Part shown: positions 7,273 through 16,925 of the stretch, one piece after another
Position numbering within the stretch: position 1 is the first letter of the stretch
Layout of the letters: the number at the start of each line of letters is the position of its first letter
Assembly (NCBI GenBank): GCA_017540085.1
Contig: JAFYBQ010000028.1
Span: 1-64,000 of the forward strand
Direction of reading: 5' to 3'
DNA: 64,000 bases
Source of the DNA: Synergistaceae bacterium
GTDB lineage: Bacteria; Synergistota; Synergistia; Synergistales; Aminobacteriaceae
Made by a program: the position numbers and the translations under genes
Notes under the pieces: generated by a model
The model's input: the letters and a program-made list of their open reading frames with translations, nothing else
What the model was told of the DNA's origin: nothing
The model's database searches: none

Positions 7273-8774
7273 TCGGAATGTTCGCATACAATATCCCGTT
7301 CGCCAGTATTTTCGTCATGATGATTTGCGCGATAATTACCCCGTTATTGCCGAACAGAAACAGAATCCCCGAAAAATTATCGTGCTTTGCGGTTGCGTTT
7401 GTCGGTCTAATGTCAGCATATCTCCTTTACACATTGACAGCAGGAGGCCAGACTCACAGCTTCAACTTTGCGATGGGACATTTTCCCGCGCCCTGGGGCA
7501 ATGAATTACGCGCCGGGCCTCTTGAGGCTGTATTGTCGTTAGTGTTCTGCGTTGCTATGTTATTGTCGCTTACCGGGAATTTCTCATCAACAGCAGAGGA
7601 CATAGCACCGAAACGCCGTAACATTTTCTGTGTCCTCGTGAATTTGCTGACGGCTTCACTTCTTGCGCTCACGTACACAAATGACCTTTTCACCGCGTAT
7701 GTGTTCATTGAGATTAACACTATTGCAGCTTGCGCTATCGTTGCGGTGAAAGAAAGCGCAGAGACAGTAAGAGCTGCATTGCGTTACCTCGTTATGAGCC
7801 TCGTAGGTTCGGGACTCGTGATGATTGCTATATGCCTCCTGTATGATTTGACGGGTCATTTACTCATGCAGAATATGCACCGGGCAATAGGTGAGCTTGT
7901 TGCGACAAAAAGATACATGATGCCCCTGACAGTCTCACTCGCTTTAATCACAGCGGGACTCGCCATAAAGAGCGCGTTATATCCTTTTGCTTCATGGCTT
8001 CCCGACGCTCACGGCTCATCAACAAACGCTTCAAGCGCAATTTTATCGGGACTCGTTCTGAAGGGTCATATATTCACCATCATCAAGATATTCTACAGGG
8101 TATACGGTCTCGATGTGATTCACCTTCTGAGAATGGACACGGTGATATTCATTCTCGGAATCACGGCCATGATTATGGGTTCAGTTCACGCGCTCCGTCA
8201 AAAGAACGTCAAGCGGATGATTGCGTGGTCAAGCGTGGCGCAGGTCGGCTATATCTTCATGGGAGTCGGTCTCAACACAACCGCAGGAATCGCCGCGGCA
8301 TGTCTTCACATTATCGTTCATGCCTGCGTGAAGCCCATGCTATTCACAGCAGCAGGAGGACTCAGCAACGCAGCAGGACACAAGAAAGGTCTTCACGCTC
8401 TCATGGGTACATTCTACGTAAACATATGGGCGGGACTCGGACTGATTGCGGGAGCGTGTTCGATGATGGGCATACCGGGATTCGCGGGCTTTGCGTCAAA
8501 ACTGAGCCTGACTCTTGCGTCATTCGATCATTCCACAGTCATATGGGCATTAACAGCACTTGCAACTAGCTCCGTGTTAAACGCTCTGTATTACGTCCCG
8601 GCGGTTATCGTTGTCCTGACTCACAATAAGGACGCTCAAAAGAATTTCACGGCTCATGCTCCTACATTGTCGTACAAAATATCAATGTCCGTATTTCTTG
8701 CGCTGAATTTCTACTTGGGACTGTTCTGCGTTCCTCTGCTGAGACTGATTACACGGGGGGTGAATGTACTATGA
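7269..8774 (+). CDS. mnhD: Mrp-type antiporter subunit D (proton-translocating)
   Basis: A 501-residue polytopic protein of the NuoL/M/N-MrpD family with about 14 membrane segments. The core motif includes KSALYPFASWLPDAHGSST (about residues 236-254), with the conserved Lys and the WLPDAH box, followed by HALRQKNVKRMIAWSSVAQV, which holds the second conserved Lys. These subunits carry protons coupled to sodium or other cation exchange. Overlaps on both sides show tight operon structure. Confidence 0.92.
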   Translation: MIGMFAYNIPFASIFVMMICAIITPLLPNRNRIPEKLSCFAVAFVGLMSAYLLYTLTAGGQTHSFNFAMGHFPAPWGNELRAGPLEAVLSLVFCVAMLLSLTGNFSSTAEDIAPKRRNIFCVLVNLLTASLLALTYTNDLFTAYVFIEINTIAACAIVAVKESAETVRAALRYLVMSLVGSGLVMIAICLLYDLTGHLLMQNMHRAIGELVATKRYMMPLTVSLALITAGLAIKSALYPFASWLPDAHGSSTNASSAILSGLVLKGHIFTIIKIFYRVYGLDVIHLLRMDTVIFILGITAMIMGSVHALRQKNVKRMIAWSSVAQVGYIFMGVGLNTTAGIAAACLHIIVHACVKPMLFTAAGGLSNAAGHKKGLHALMGTFYVNIWAGLGLIAGACSMMGIPGFAGFASKLSLTLASFDHSTVIWALTALATSSVLNALYYVPAVIVVLTHNKDAQKNFTAHAPTLSYKISMSVFLALNFYLGLFCVPLLRLITRGVNVL

Positions 8775-10264
8775 TAAGCAACTCGATACTGATACTTTCG
8801 CCGATAATATTTCCGATATTGACGGGGTTCGCGCTTTTCTTCCGGCCAATTTTCGAGGACAGGCATGTTTACGTAGGCGTGATGACATTCATAACGTCAG
8901 CAATAACATTCGCGGCGGCAATTTTGACGAACGGGGAAGCCGTAACCTTGTGGCGGATTACTGACACACTTTCTATTGCGTTCAGAATGGATTACCCTGC
9001 GCGGGCGTTTTCGTGCCTCGTTGCGTTTATATGGCCTCTTGTTACGCTGTATGCGTTTGAATATTTGCGGAGGCGGCCACCTGTCGACAGATTTTATGCA
9101 TTCTTCCTGTCAACATTCGGAATATTAATCGGCGTTGCGTCCTCTGCGAATCTTCTGACCCTCTACATGTTCTACGAGCTTATGACGTTTATGACTCTCC
9201 CGCTGGTAATGCACTCACAGAAACGCGAGTCAATCCGGGCTACAATTTCGTACCTTCTTTACTCTCTCACGGGCGCGGCTATGGCGTTAGGGGGATTTTT
9301 CTTCTTTCAGGTTTACGGGGTATCGATGGAGTTCACGCCGGGGGGAGTCTTGGACATGGCGCGGATTACGGCGGAACATCATGAAGGAATGCTATTGACT
9401 GTAACATTTTTGACCCTCGTGGGATTCGGAGCAAAGGCCGGAATTGTCCCCCTTCATGCGTGGCTGCCTACAGCACATCCGCAGGCACCGACTCCCGCAA
9501 GCGCGGTACTCTCAGGACTCATCACGAAAGCCGGAGTGATTGCGATGTTCCGGGTAGTGTATTACGTTGTGGGCGATGACTTTCTGCGCGGGACTTGGGT
9601 ACAGACCGCCCTGCTGTGTATGGCACTGCTAACGATATTCACGGGTTCGATGATGGCATATATAGAGCCTCACTTGAAGAAGCGTATTGCGTGGTCGAGC
9701 GTGAGTCAGGTCTCTTACGTTGTATTTGCGATGATGCTGCTTACGCCGGATGGGATTCGGGGAGCGGTGCTACAGATTGCGGCTCATGCGATGGCGAAAA
9801 GCTGTCTGTTCCTCAGCGCAGGAGTCGTAATATACTTCACGTTTCAGGGGGCGAATTATCACTACGCGGATCAATTGCGCGGTGTCGGAAAGGAGCTGCC
9901 AATCACGATGACGTGTTTCGCTCTTGCGTCAGTCTCGCTAATCGGGCTTCCTGTTACGGGGGGCTTCACGGCGAAATGGTACATGGCCGCGGGTGCGCTG
10001 GGTCTTGGGAATTTCGGCTTGTTCGGGATTGTGATACTGATGATTAGCGCGCTGTTGACTGCGGGATATTTGCTGCCGATTGTTACGGACGCATTTTTCC
10101 CGGGAGATGATTACGACTATTCGAGCGTTGTACCGTTCAAGCTGTTGCCGCTGAAAATGATTGTGCCTCTGTTGTTGCTTGCTACCGGGGCTGTTATGAC
10201 GGGGATATTTGGCGGAAGCATTGTAGATTTTGTGAACACGAGAATCATTCCTGCGTTGCTGTAA
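8771..10264 (+). CDS. Second Mrp/Mbh-type proton-translocating subunit (MnhD/MbhH-like)
   Basis: A 497-residue NuoL/M/N-type antiporter subunit with about 14 membrane segments. It carries AKAGIVPLHAWLPTAHPQAP (about residues 221-240) and EPHLKKRIAWSSVSQVSYVV, and differs enough from its upstream neighbour to be a distinct subunit. No full-length MrpA is present in the window, so this protein plus the small DUF4040 and MbhE-like subunits probably take the place of MrpA, as in Mbh-type modules. No hydrogenase or oxidoreductase gene follows. It is the last gene of the operon and is followed by a terminator. Confidence 0.88.
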   Translation: MISNSILILSPIIFPILTGFALFFRPIFEDRHVYVGVMTFITSAITFAAAILTNGEAVTLWRITDTLSIAFRMDYPARAFSCLVAFIWPLVTLYAFEYLRRRPPVDRFYAFFLSTFGILIGVASSANLLTLYMFYELMTFMTLPLVMHSQKRESIRATISYLLYSLTGAAMALGGFFFFQVYGVSMEFTPGGVLDMARITAEHHEGMLLTVTFLTLVGFGAKAGIVPLHAWLPTAHPQAPTPASAVLSGLITKAGVIAMFRVVYYVVGDDFLRGTWVQTALLCMALLTIFTGSMMAYIEPHLKKRIAWSSVSQVSYVVFAMMLLTPDGIRGAVLQIAAHAMAKSCLFLSAGVVIYFTFQGANYHYADQLRGVGKELPITMTCFALASVSLIGLPVTGGFTAKWYMAAGALGLGNFGLFGIVILMISALLTAGYLLPIVTDAFFPGDDYDYSSVVPFKLLPLKMIVPLLLLATGAVMTGIFGGSIVDFVNTRIIPALL

Positions 10265-10304
10265 AATTTTCCCCCTCGCCGAAATGGTAAGGGGGATTTA
10301 TTTT
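10263..10304. terminator. Bidirectional terminator after the antiporter operon
   Basis: Stem CCCCCT with AGGGGG (10271-10295) around an inner CC-GG pair, with AAAATTTT before it and ATTTATTTT after it, between convergent genes. Confidence 0.8.
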
Positions 10305-10308
10305 GCGC

Positions 10309-10863
10309 TCAACTGTCTATTGTGATTAGGTTATTTTTGCTTGTCATGAAATCGAGGGCTTCTTTCATTCCGGGCTGATTGTCGGTATTAGTCTCAAGCT
10401 GGCAGAGATACCACACATACCCGGAAATGTCATCGGCGCAAAGAGTCCGGCTTGTTTCCTGCCCGCGCTCAAAGTCGGAATTATGATACACCCTGCGTAT
10501 GTCGCTATACCTGAGAATGACGCACTTCCTCCGGCAGAAAATGTATTTATCTCCCATCCTCATGCGGTCATCCATAAATGATTTTGCTGACGGGAAATCT
10601 GAAATTGCTTCCTGATATATTCCGTTGTTCGTAAGAAAATTTTTCATTCTCCTGTAACTTAATGACGGCACAAACGCAAAGCCCATCAGCAATAACCCTA
10701 CAGGAAGAGCGAGCTTTGACACCGGCAAATCAGCGTACCCGGAAATCTTCAGCCCGCCCGCAACAATCAGCGCAACCGACACCGCAAGGCACAGAGTCAT
10801 GAACACCGCCATAAACACGGACGAATATCGCACATACTTCAGCATATCATCTTCAGGAGTCAT
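10309..10863 (-). CDS. Membrane protein of unknown function
   Basis: A 184-residue protein with two N-terminal membrane segments (about residues 14-38 and 50-67) and a cytoplasmic domain of about 115 residues. The motif IFCRRKCVILRYSDIRRVYH suggests a PH-like or small beta-rich domain, but I do not recognise the family. It overlaps the epimerase gene upstream by four bases and is the last gene of a three-gene operon, so it may act with surface-sugar synthesis; that is inferred from position only. Confidence 0.6.
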   Translation of the reverse strand: MTPEDDMLKYVRYSSVFMAVFMTLCLAVSVALIVAGGLKISGYADLPVSKLALPVGLLLMGFAFVPSLSYRRMKNFLTNNGIYQEAISDFPSAKSFMDDRMRMGDKYIFCRRKCVILRYSDIRRVYHNSDFERGQETSRTLCADDISGYVWYLCQLETNTDNQPGMKEALDFMTSKNNLITIDS

Positions 10864-11924
10864 GAAATCTTTCCCCTGAGAATTTCTACGGTATGCGTGA
10901 GTCCCATCTCAGCGTCAAAAATATTCCTCCACCCTAACGCCTGAATTTTTCCACCGTCAACAGAGGAATTATTCATAGGGTTGAAGGCTCTGCGCTCACT
11001 GTCGGAAGCTCCCTCGCGAATCACTTTCACCCCGCCCGACTCCGCTAATATCCCTGACATTTCGCGGATTGTCATAATATCGCCCGGAATGTTATAGGCG
11101 TTTGCATTTTCCCCGCAAAGAAGAATCTTGAGGATTGCCCCGGCGCAGTCAGGAGAGTAGCACCAGCTCCGCAATTGAAGCCCGTCCGATTTCATGATGA
11201 TGTCCTGCCCCCTTGCGGCCATGTACGCGAACGCCGAGGACACACGGCTGTCATTCTCCGCTGCTGACGGCCCGTAGACATGTCCCGGTCTGGCTATGAC
11301 GACATCAGCTCCGTATTCCGCAGCATATGACGCGCAGAGAGTCTCCGCCGCCCTTTTCGCCGCGGGGTAACAGCTCCGGGGATTCAGTATGTCAACATAT
11401 CCGTAATCGTTCTCCGTGAAAGGTGCTGTGTTTCCGTCTGACCTTCTGCCGTAAACCTCACTGCTTGAGACGTACAGCACACGCTTCACACCATGCCCGG
11501 ACGCTTTGAGGATTGCGTTCATCCCGGTAATGTTGGCTGACATTGTTTCAACTGGTTCTGCTGACATGGCTGACGGATGAGCATTGCCCGCGCCGTGAAT
11601 GACGTAATCGGCGGTGAGGCCGGGAATTTCTGAGTCCGTTGCGTCATACTTCATGAACGAGAAATAATCCCGCCCGGAAAATTCCCCGAACCTTTCGCGG
11701 ATTCTGGACTCGTTCCTTCCTGCTGTGATGATTCTGATTGGGTCATGGCCGGATTCGTTCCATCGTATGAGAAGGTCGGCAACTGTTGAGCATATCAGCC
11801 CGCCCGCGCCTGTGATGAGGACGGATTTCTCCGCGAGCGTCTCAAGCTCCGGGAGTGAGGATATTAGCGCGTCAATGTCAGAGAGCCACAAGCCCCCGGA
11901 GTAAATGCTCCCTATTTCAGCCAT
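10860..11924 (-). CDS. NAD-dependent epimerase/dehydratase (extended SDR)
   Basis: A 354-residue nucleotide-sugar-modifying enzyme. The N-terminal Rossmann motif reads ITGAGGLICSTVADLL (about 37-52), the catalytic Ser is in VLYVSSSEVYG (about 148-158) and the Tyr-x-x-x-Lys equivalent is in SCYPAAKRAAETL. The family includes UDP-glucuronate decarboxylase, dTDP-glucose dehydratase and similar enzymes; the substrate cannot be fixed here. It overlaps the cytidylyltransferase gene by 13 bases, so the two may make a CDP- or nucleotide-linked surface sugar together. Confidence 0.82.
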   Translation of the reverse strand: MAEIGSIYSGGLWLSDIDALISSLPELETLAEKSVLITGAGGLICSTVADLLIRWNESGHDPIRIITAGRNESRIRERFGEFSGRDYFSFMKYDATDSEIPGLTADYVIHGAGNAHPSAMSAEPVETMSANITGMNAILKASGHGVKRVLYVSSSEVYGRRSDGNTAPFTENDYGYVDILNPRSCYPAAKRAAETLCASYAAEYGADVVIARPGHVYGPSAAENDSRVSSAFAYMAARGQDIIMKSDGLQLRSWCYSPDCAGAILKILLCGENANAYNIPGDIMTIREMSGILAESGGVKVIREGASDSERRAFNPMNNSSVDGGKIQALGWRNIFDAEMGLTHTVEILRGKIS

Positions 11925-12625
11925 GATGCCCGCTCCGTTTTCAGAAGTGCTTTGAATATATCGATGTCGTCAAGCGTGGTGAGCTTGAGATTCTTTTCTG
12001 AGCCTGCTGAAAAGTATACTTTCACGCCCAATTTCAGCGCAAGCTCACATGAAGCTGCTGTGCTGGCTATTCCGGACTCCTTTGCCCTGCGGTGAAGAGA
12101 GCATATATCACCGAGTCTGAATGCGTGAGGAGTCTGAGTCCGCCTGAGAGTTTCGCGCCTGTAGCTTTTCGCCGACTCTTTGCCGTCTTCGGTCTCAAGT
12201 ATGACTTCAGCGCATGGTATCGCGGCTATAGCGTTCCCGTTCTTGCAGGCAACACGTATATTGTCGGAGATAATTTCAGGCGAGAGCATTGGCCTGTTTC
12301 CGTCATGAATAATTACAATATCATCCGGGGAATAATGCTTCTCAAGCTCAAATATTCCGTTACTTATGGACTCCTGACCTGTAGCACCGCCGGGAACAAT
12401 ATACTTCAGCTTTGTAATGTTGAACTGTTTTGCGTAAGCGTCAAGCACATTTTCCCACCCTCTGAGACAGGCAACACATATAGCGTCAATTTCCGGGTGT
12501 CTCTCGAATGCCTCAAGCGTATAGACAATAACAGGACGCTCATTAACCGTAAGAAACTGTTTCGGGATGTCCTGATGCATTCTGCTGCCTGAGCCGCCCG
12601 CCGTAAGCACTGCTACATTTGACAT
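11912..12625 (-). CDS. IspD/TarI-family cytidylyltransferase
   Basis: A 237-residue nucleotidyltransferase of the IspD/TarI family. It carries LTAGGSGSRMHQDIPKQFL at the N terminus (CTP and metal binding), IIHDGNRPMLSP in the middle and YRRETLRRTQTPHAFRLGDI. The ATG at 12625 is preceded by GGGAG. IspD makes CDP-methylerythritol for isoprenoids and TarI makes CDP-ribitol for surface polymers. Being operonic with an epimerase and a membrane protein rather than with ispF favours a surface-polysaccharide role, but IspD activity cannot be excluded. Confidence 0.8.
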   Translation of the reverse strand: MSNVAVLTAGGSGSRMHQDIPKQFLTVNERPVIVYTLEAFERHPEIDAICVACLRGWENVLDAYAKQFNITKLKYIVPGGATGQESISNGIFELEKHYSPDDIVIIHDGNRPMLSPEIISDNIRVACKNGNAIAAIPCAEVILETEDGKESAKSYRRETLRRTQTPHAFRLGDICSLHRRAKESGIASTAASCELALKLGVKVYFSAGSEKNLKLTTLDDIDIFKALLKTERASWLK

Positions 12626-12723
12626 AAATATTTCTCCCTTCAGTGAATACAAAAAAACCGCGAGGGCTTCACAGTCTCATCATCTGCAAAACCTTCACGG
12701 CCTGTGTGATATTATTCCCGGTG

Positions 12724-14163
12724 CTAAAGCCTCATGAGATACTCTAGGCATGTCCTTACCCCGAAAGATGTCGCGCCCTTTGCGTATACTCCGTATTCCT
12801 TGTCGCAGAAATCTACCCCGGCGATGTCCATATGCGCCCACGCGATTCCGTCAGCAACAAATTCCTTCAGGAACAACGCCGCGAATATCGCACCGCCATA
12901 CCTGTTTCCCGCGTTCACGAGGTCAGCAAAAGGAGACTTCAGCGACTCGGCTATATGCTCATCTTCAAGAGGCATTCTCCAAAACGGTTCGCCCTCTCGT
13001 GATGAAGCGTCAAGAATCTTCCCGGCGAGTCCGTCATCGTTCGTGAAGAGTCCCGCCCTGTATTTCCCTAACGCTACAGCACATGCCCCGGTCAGTGTGG
13101 CCATGTCGACAATAACATCCGGCTTCAGCTCGCTTGCGGCACAAAGAGCGTCAGCAAGAACTAGCCTTCCTTCCGCGTCAGTATTGTTGATTTCGATCGT
13201 CTTTCCGTTTCGGGCGGTGATTATGTCGTCAGGGCGGTATGATTTTCCCGACGGCATATTTTCGGCGCATGACAGGAATCCGTGAACCTCGACTCCGAGT
13301 CCTAATTCCGCGACTCCCTTCATGATTCCGAGTACATTACATGCCCCGGTCTTGTCGCCTTTCATTGTGAGCATGAAATTGTCGGGCTTTATGTTGAGGC
13401 CGCCGCTGTCGAATGTTATTCCCTTTCCGACAAACGCAATTTTCTTTGACGGCGTTCCCTTTGGCCTGTACGTAAGGTGAATAAGCCGCGGGGGATTCTC
13501 TGAGCCGCTCCCGACCGCGAGAAGCGCGCCCATCCTTTCGGACTTCAGGCGGGATTCGTCCCATATGTCGCACTCAAGCCCGTATTCCTTTGCGAGGGAC
13601 TCGGCTTTCTCGGCCATTGTCGCAGGACATACAGCGCAGCCCGGCTCATTCGCGATTGAGCGGGAGAATGTCTGAGCGTCCGCAAACTTTATCCCCGTAT
13701 CTACATCATCGCCGTAAACGTCAGAATATATTTCCGTGAGTGTAAACGGCTCATAGTCCTTGCCCTTTGTCTTGTAGCTGTCGAAATCGTAAGCGCAAAG
13801 CCCGCAAGCCTCGCCCAATGCGAAAGATAATCCGTCATATTCTGACAGGTGGGAGATTAATACGTCTGCGACTTTCCCGCGGGACTTTCCGATTTTCCGC
13901 AAGCCTCTGAAAAGTGCCTCACGAATAATATTGAGGGTGCATTTCTCCTTCTTTCCGAGTCCGGCGACATACAGACAGCCTTCAACAAGAGGAACGCGGA
14001 GAAGGGAGTCCTTTTTCCCCGTGAAGTCTTTGCGCGAAATGAGGACTGAGAGAATCCAGGCCAGTTCCCCGCCAAAGGGAGCGAGATTCTTGCAGTCCTC
14101 CTCACGCAGAAGCACTAACAGCGAATCGGGCGAATGATTTTCGTCCCGGCGGTTAATCTGCAT
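12724..14163 (-). CDS. pepA: Leucyl aminopeptidase (M17 family)
   Basis: A 479-residue cytosolic aminopeptidase that removes N-terminal residues from peptides with two metal ions. The C-terminal catalytic domain has FVGKGITFDSGGLNIKP (metal- and bicarbonate-site Lys and Asp), the MKGDKTGACNVLG stretch and the M17 signature NTDAEGRLVLADAL. The N-terminal domain is divergent, as usual. It starts inside the end of rpmB (11-base overlap), so the two are likely co-transcribed. It fits an organism that lives on peptides and amino acids. Confidence 0.93.
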   Translation of the reverse strand: MQINRRDENHSPDSLLVLLREEDCKNLAPFGGELAWILSVLISRKDFTGKKDSLLRVPLVEGCLYVAGLGKKEKCTLNIIREALFRGLRKIGKSRGKVADVLISHLSEYDGLSFALGEACGLCAYDFDSYKTKGKDYEPFTLTEIYSDVYGDDVDTGIKFADAQTFSRSIANEPGCAVCPATMAEKAESLAKEYGLECDIWDESRLKSERMGALLAVGSGSENPPRLIHLTYRPKGTPSKKIAFVGKGITFDSGGLNIKPDNFMLTMKGDKTGACNVLGIMKGVAELGLGVEVHGFLSCAENMPSGKSYRPDDIITARNGKTIEINNTDAEGRLVLADALCAASELKPDVIVDMATLTGACAVALGKYRAGLFTNDDGLAGKILDASSREGEPFWRMPLEDEHIAESLKSPFADLVNAGNRYGGAIFAALFLKEFVADGIAWAHMDIAGVDFCDKEYGVYAKGATSFGVRTCLEYLMRL

Positions 14164-14365
14164 TTGCGCTGACTGAAGCCCTCTTTACGAACCCGGACTT
14201 GAGGCACTTTGTGCAGATTTTGACCTTCATCAATTCGCCGTCTCCCGCGTCAATTCTCACGGTCTGAAGGTTGATGTTCCAGCGTCTGCGGGTATGACGG
14301 TTTGAATGGCTTACGGCATTTCCTGAAGCAGGCCCGCGCCCGCAGCACTCGCAAAATTTAGCCAT
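14153..14365 (-). CDS. rpmB: 50S ribosomal protein L28
   Basis: A 70-residue protein with the L28 pattern: CCGRGPASGNAVSHSNRHTR, RRWNINLQTVRI and a C-terminal CTKCLKSG. The two N-terminal Cys and the CTKC pair form the zinc-binding version of L28. It sits between the SYNERG-CTERM protease gene and pepA on the same strand, preceded by its own intergenic gap. Confidence 0.95.
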   Translation of the reverse strand: MAKFCECCGRGPASGNAVSHSNRHTRRRWNINLQTVRIDAGDGELMKVKICTKCLKSGFVKRASVSANAD

Positions 14366-14419
14366 GATAAAAAATCCTCCGTTGTTTGTGAAATATGAAC
14401 GGTATTATAGCATTGAGGC

Positions 14420-14454
14420 AAAAAAAATCTCCCTGCCGTTTTCAGGCAAGGAGA
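14420..14454 (-). terminator. Rho-independent terminator of the protease gene
   Basis: Read on the minus strand: stem TCTCC-TGCC pairing with GGCA-GGAGA across a short loop (14428-14454), followed by eight T. It lies just after the stop of the protease gene and before rpmB. Confidence 0.85.
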
Positions 14455-14471
14455 CAAAATTTTTCCGGGCT

Positions 14472-16874
14472 TTAGCGTTTCTTCATGGCCGGAATTGTTC
14501 CCGCGAGCATGACGAGGAACGCGAGTCCGAATCCTGAGTCGCACCCTCCGCCTGAGCCGGAGCCGACCGCCAGAACAACATCACCGCTTGAGGGAACATC
14601 CCTGCTCACGTAGCGGATGACATCATGACTCTCGTACCTTATCTCAATTTCCCTGCTCACTACTGTAATAATGTCGCGGCTGATTATCACATCGTGGCTG
14701 ATTATAACGTCAGGGCTTTCGGGGGCGGGCAGATTTGTCGAGGCGAGCCTAAGCTCAAGGCTTCCCATAAATTCGTCTTCATCGTCCGGGTTGGCTGTGT
14801 AGACAAAATCATAGTACCCTTTCGGGATTGAGCCGTAGTCCCCGCTCTCGTACCTAAGATTGCTGACATCGAGATAAATATAGCCGTCCTCGTCGACAGA
14901 AGTAACAAACGGCCCGTATACAGGGTACTCCGCTCCGTCTCCGGCCTCCCAGAAAACATCAGGCGAGCAGCCCTCATCAAACAGGGGGTCATAGTCGCGG
15001 CTTGCTTCGTAAGGAATCATTCCTGTGGGATATGTCGTGTTTGCCGCTGAGACGTAAGCCTCTACAAATTCGTGCGCTTCTGTTACGTTGGCGAGCCAGT
15101 AATTTATTTTCGTGCCGATTGGGTATGTATCTCCGCTGAGGTCTCTGGGCGCGTATATCAGCCTTGCCGCTAGAGGCTCATCGGGTATATTCTTGTTCGG
15201 GCGAACGTCATTGCTTGACTCGACATCCTTCACGCTGCCTGCTTCAGGGTATTCGACAAGATACCTGCCGAGTATCATCTTCTGGTCGGCTTTAACTTCC
15301 GTGCCTGTTCCGCCTGTTGTGAATGCCTTAATGCAGGCGTTCATAGGGATTTGCTTTCCTGCATTGTATGTATTCACTCCGTCCCACCATGTACCAGTGC
15401 GGCCGCTTCCAGAGAACCAGCTCTCTCCGTCATGCACCGCCGCGAAATCTGATCGGTGTTCCATTTTTCTCTCTACTGCAAGGGGATATTTTTCGTGCGG
15501 ATTCGTTACTCTTGTAACAACAGTGAAGTATGTCCCGAGCGGTATATTGCTGGTCATCTTCTTTGTGTGGTAGCCCGCATTCTTATATGTCTCTGTGCCG
15601 CTTGCCAGCGGAGTCGCGCCGGGAACATAGGGGCCTGCTTCCGGCTTTGTTGCTCCGTTGTCGTAAACCTGCCACTGAACTGTCGCCCCGGCCTCTGTCG
15701 TGTAGAATGATATTCCCTCTAGCACTTCTCCTGTGGAGCGAACCTTGAAGACATTTGCGGCGTACATTGTTGTGCTGTCCTCGCCGTAAGCGTCGCACCA
15801 TCCGAGCGGGTCATGCTGGTAGAGTTTCAGGTCAGAGGACAGATTTTCGACGATAAACGCGGCTCCGTCCTGTACGGGCTGGCAGTAAGACATGTAGAAA
15901 TATCCCTGGTCTTTGCTGTCCGCGACACCTTCAGGCCAGTCAGTTCCCCAGGAGTTTTTGACGATCCACGCGCCGTCTTCTGAAAGCGGGCCGGTTAAGA
16001 CAAACCTGTCTTTCGAGAATGTATCATCCCAGCCGACTATGACGACTTCATGATTAAATTCATCGCCTTTGTTATAGTAAGCGAGCTTTCCGCCGTTTAA
16101 GCGTCCGCTTCCGTCAGCGTTATAGCTTACCGAGACTCCGCCGTGCTTCATGACGAGGTCTTTTACCATATCCCTGCTGATGAACTGCCTGTAAGCACTC
16201 TCGCGGCTGAGCCATACAGGGACTTCCGAGCCGAAAAGAACATCAGTAACCCTCAGCTGAACATCAAACGAGGCATCCGGGGCGGCGGTGGGTTCGGGAA
16301 GGAGCTTATGCCCAAGCGCGGATTGGGCTGCACTCTGGAAAAGCTCGTAGGAAGGATACTGCTTGAAGTCGTACCACTTGGACGGAATATCGCCGCTGTA
16401 GCCTATGCTGCGGAGGACTGCTGTCGACAGGTACGGAAGCTCTTCCTCAAGCAATGGGCCGTCAAGCCGGGTAAGGTATGAGACTGCCGGGAGGATACTG
16501 GCACCCGCGATTGTGGCGAGGGTGAGAGTCCTGGGCATAATGGAAGTCTCGTGAAATCTCTTGTCGGGGTCATTGCGGAGATACCATGCCATATGAAGCT
16601 CGGACAGGTCAAAATCTTCTGACTCTACCGCAGACATGGATTTGCTGTTTATTACAGGCTCAATCTTGCCGCTTGCAGTCCGCGTTAGATAGTTGCTCTC
16701 AAGCGCGCCGAAAACGCCGAACGCCCAGCATGTTCCGAAGTTGCCCTGATTCCTGACGGGGGAAACACGCCCTAATGCCCGCAAATCATACGAGACCGGG
16801 AAATTTGCGCCGTAAGCACCCGCTGACATGACAATCACGACAGCAAGCACCGCCAAAAATAAACGTTTCAACAA
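14472..16874 (-). CDS. Secreted papain-like (C1A) protease with SYNERG-CTERM sorting signal
   Basis: About 800 residues. A signal peptide (cleavage near AYGA) leads into a C1A peptidase domain, residues about 22-330. The catalytic Cys lies in PVRNQGNFGTCWAFGVFGAL, the His in EFNHEVVIVGWDD and the Asn in AWIVKNSWGTDWP. A beta-rich, lectin-like middle region follows, then a stretch of short Ser-Arg-Asp/Val repeats near residues 730-770. The protein ends in a Gly/Ser linker, GGGCDSGF, a hydrophobic segment and KKR, which is the SYNERG-CTERM pattern of Synergistota thought to direct surface anchoring. GAGGTG precedes a TTG at 16874, chosen as start; a GTG at 16883 is the alternative. Confidence 0.88.
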   Translation of the reverse strand: MLKRLFLAVLAVVIVMSAGAYGANFPVSYDLRALGRVSPVRNQGNFGTCWAFGVFGALESNYLTRTASGKIEPVINSKSMSAVESEDFDLSELHMAWYLRNDPDKRFHETSIMPRTLTLATIAGASILPAVSYLTRLDGPLLEEELPYLSTAVLRSIGYSGDIPSKWYDFKQYPSYELFQSAAQSALGHKLLPEPTAAPDASFDVQLRVTDVLFGSEVPVWLSRESAYRQFISRDMVKDLVMKHGGVSVSYNADGSGRLNGGKLAYYNKGDEFNHEVVIVGWDDTFSKDRFVLTGPLSEDGAWIVKNSWGTDWPEGVADSKDQGYFYMSYCQPVQDGAAFIVENLSSDLKLYQHDPLGWCDAYGEDSTTMYAANVFKVRSTGEVLEGISFYTTEAGATVQWQVYDNGATKPEAGPYVPGATPLASGTETYKNAGYHTKKMTSNIPLGTYFTVVTRVTNPHEKYPLAVERKMEHRSDFAAVHDGESWFSGSGRTGTWWDGVNTYNAGKQIPMNACIKAFTTGGTGTEVKADQKMILGRYLVEYPEAGSVKDVESSNDVRPNKNIPDEPLAARLIYAPRDLSGDTYPIGTKINYWLANVTEAHEFVEAYVSAANTTYPTGMIPYEASRDYDPLFDEGCSPDVFWEAGDGAEYPVYGPFVTSVDEDGYIYLDVSNLRYESGDYGSIPKGYYDFVYTANPDDEDEFMGSLELRLASTNLPAPESPDVIISHDVIISRDIITVVSREIEIRYESHDVIRYVSRDVPSSGDVVLAVGSGSGGGCDSGFGLAFLVMLAGTIPAMKKR

Positions 16875-16925
16875 AATTATCACCTCATGTGGAAATTTTT
16901 GTTATGCTAATTATATTCATCCGCA

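Noticed and set aside
7994-8569. Long alternate-frame ORF inside mnhD
   Set aside because: It lies wholly within a well-conserved antiporter subunit and its product has no recognisable fold; it is a shadow frame. The same applies to the alternate frame at 12092-12592 across the cytidylyltransferase gene.
10309-10863. Seventh antiporter subunit
   Set aside because: It is on the opposite strand beyond a terminator and has a different topology from any Mrp subunit.
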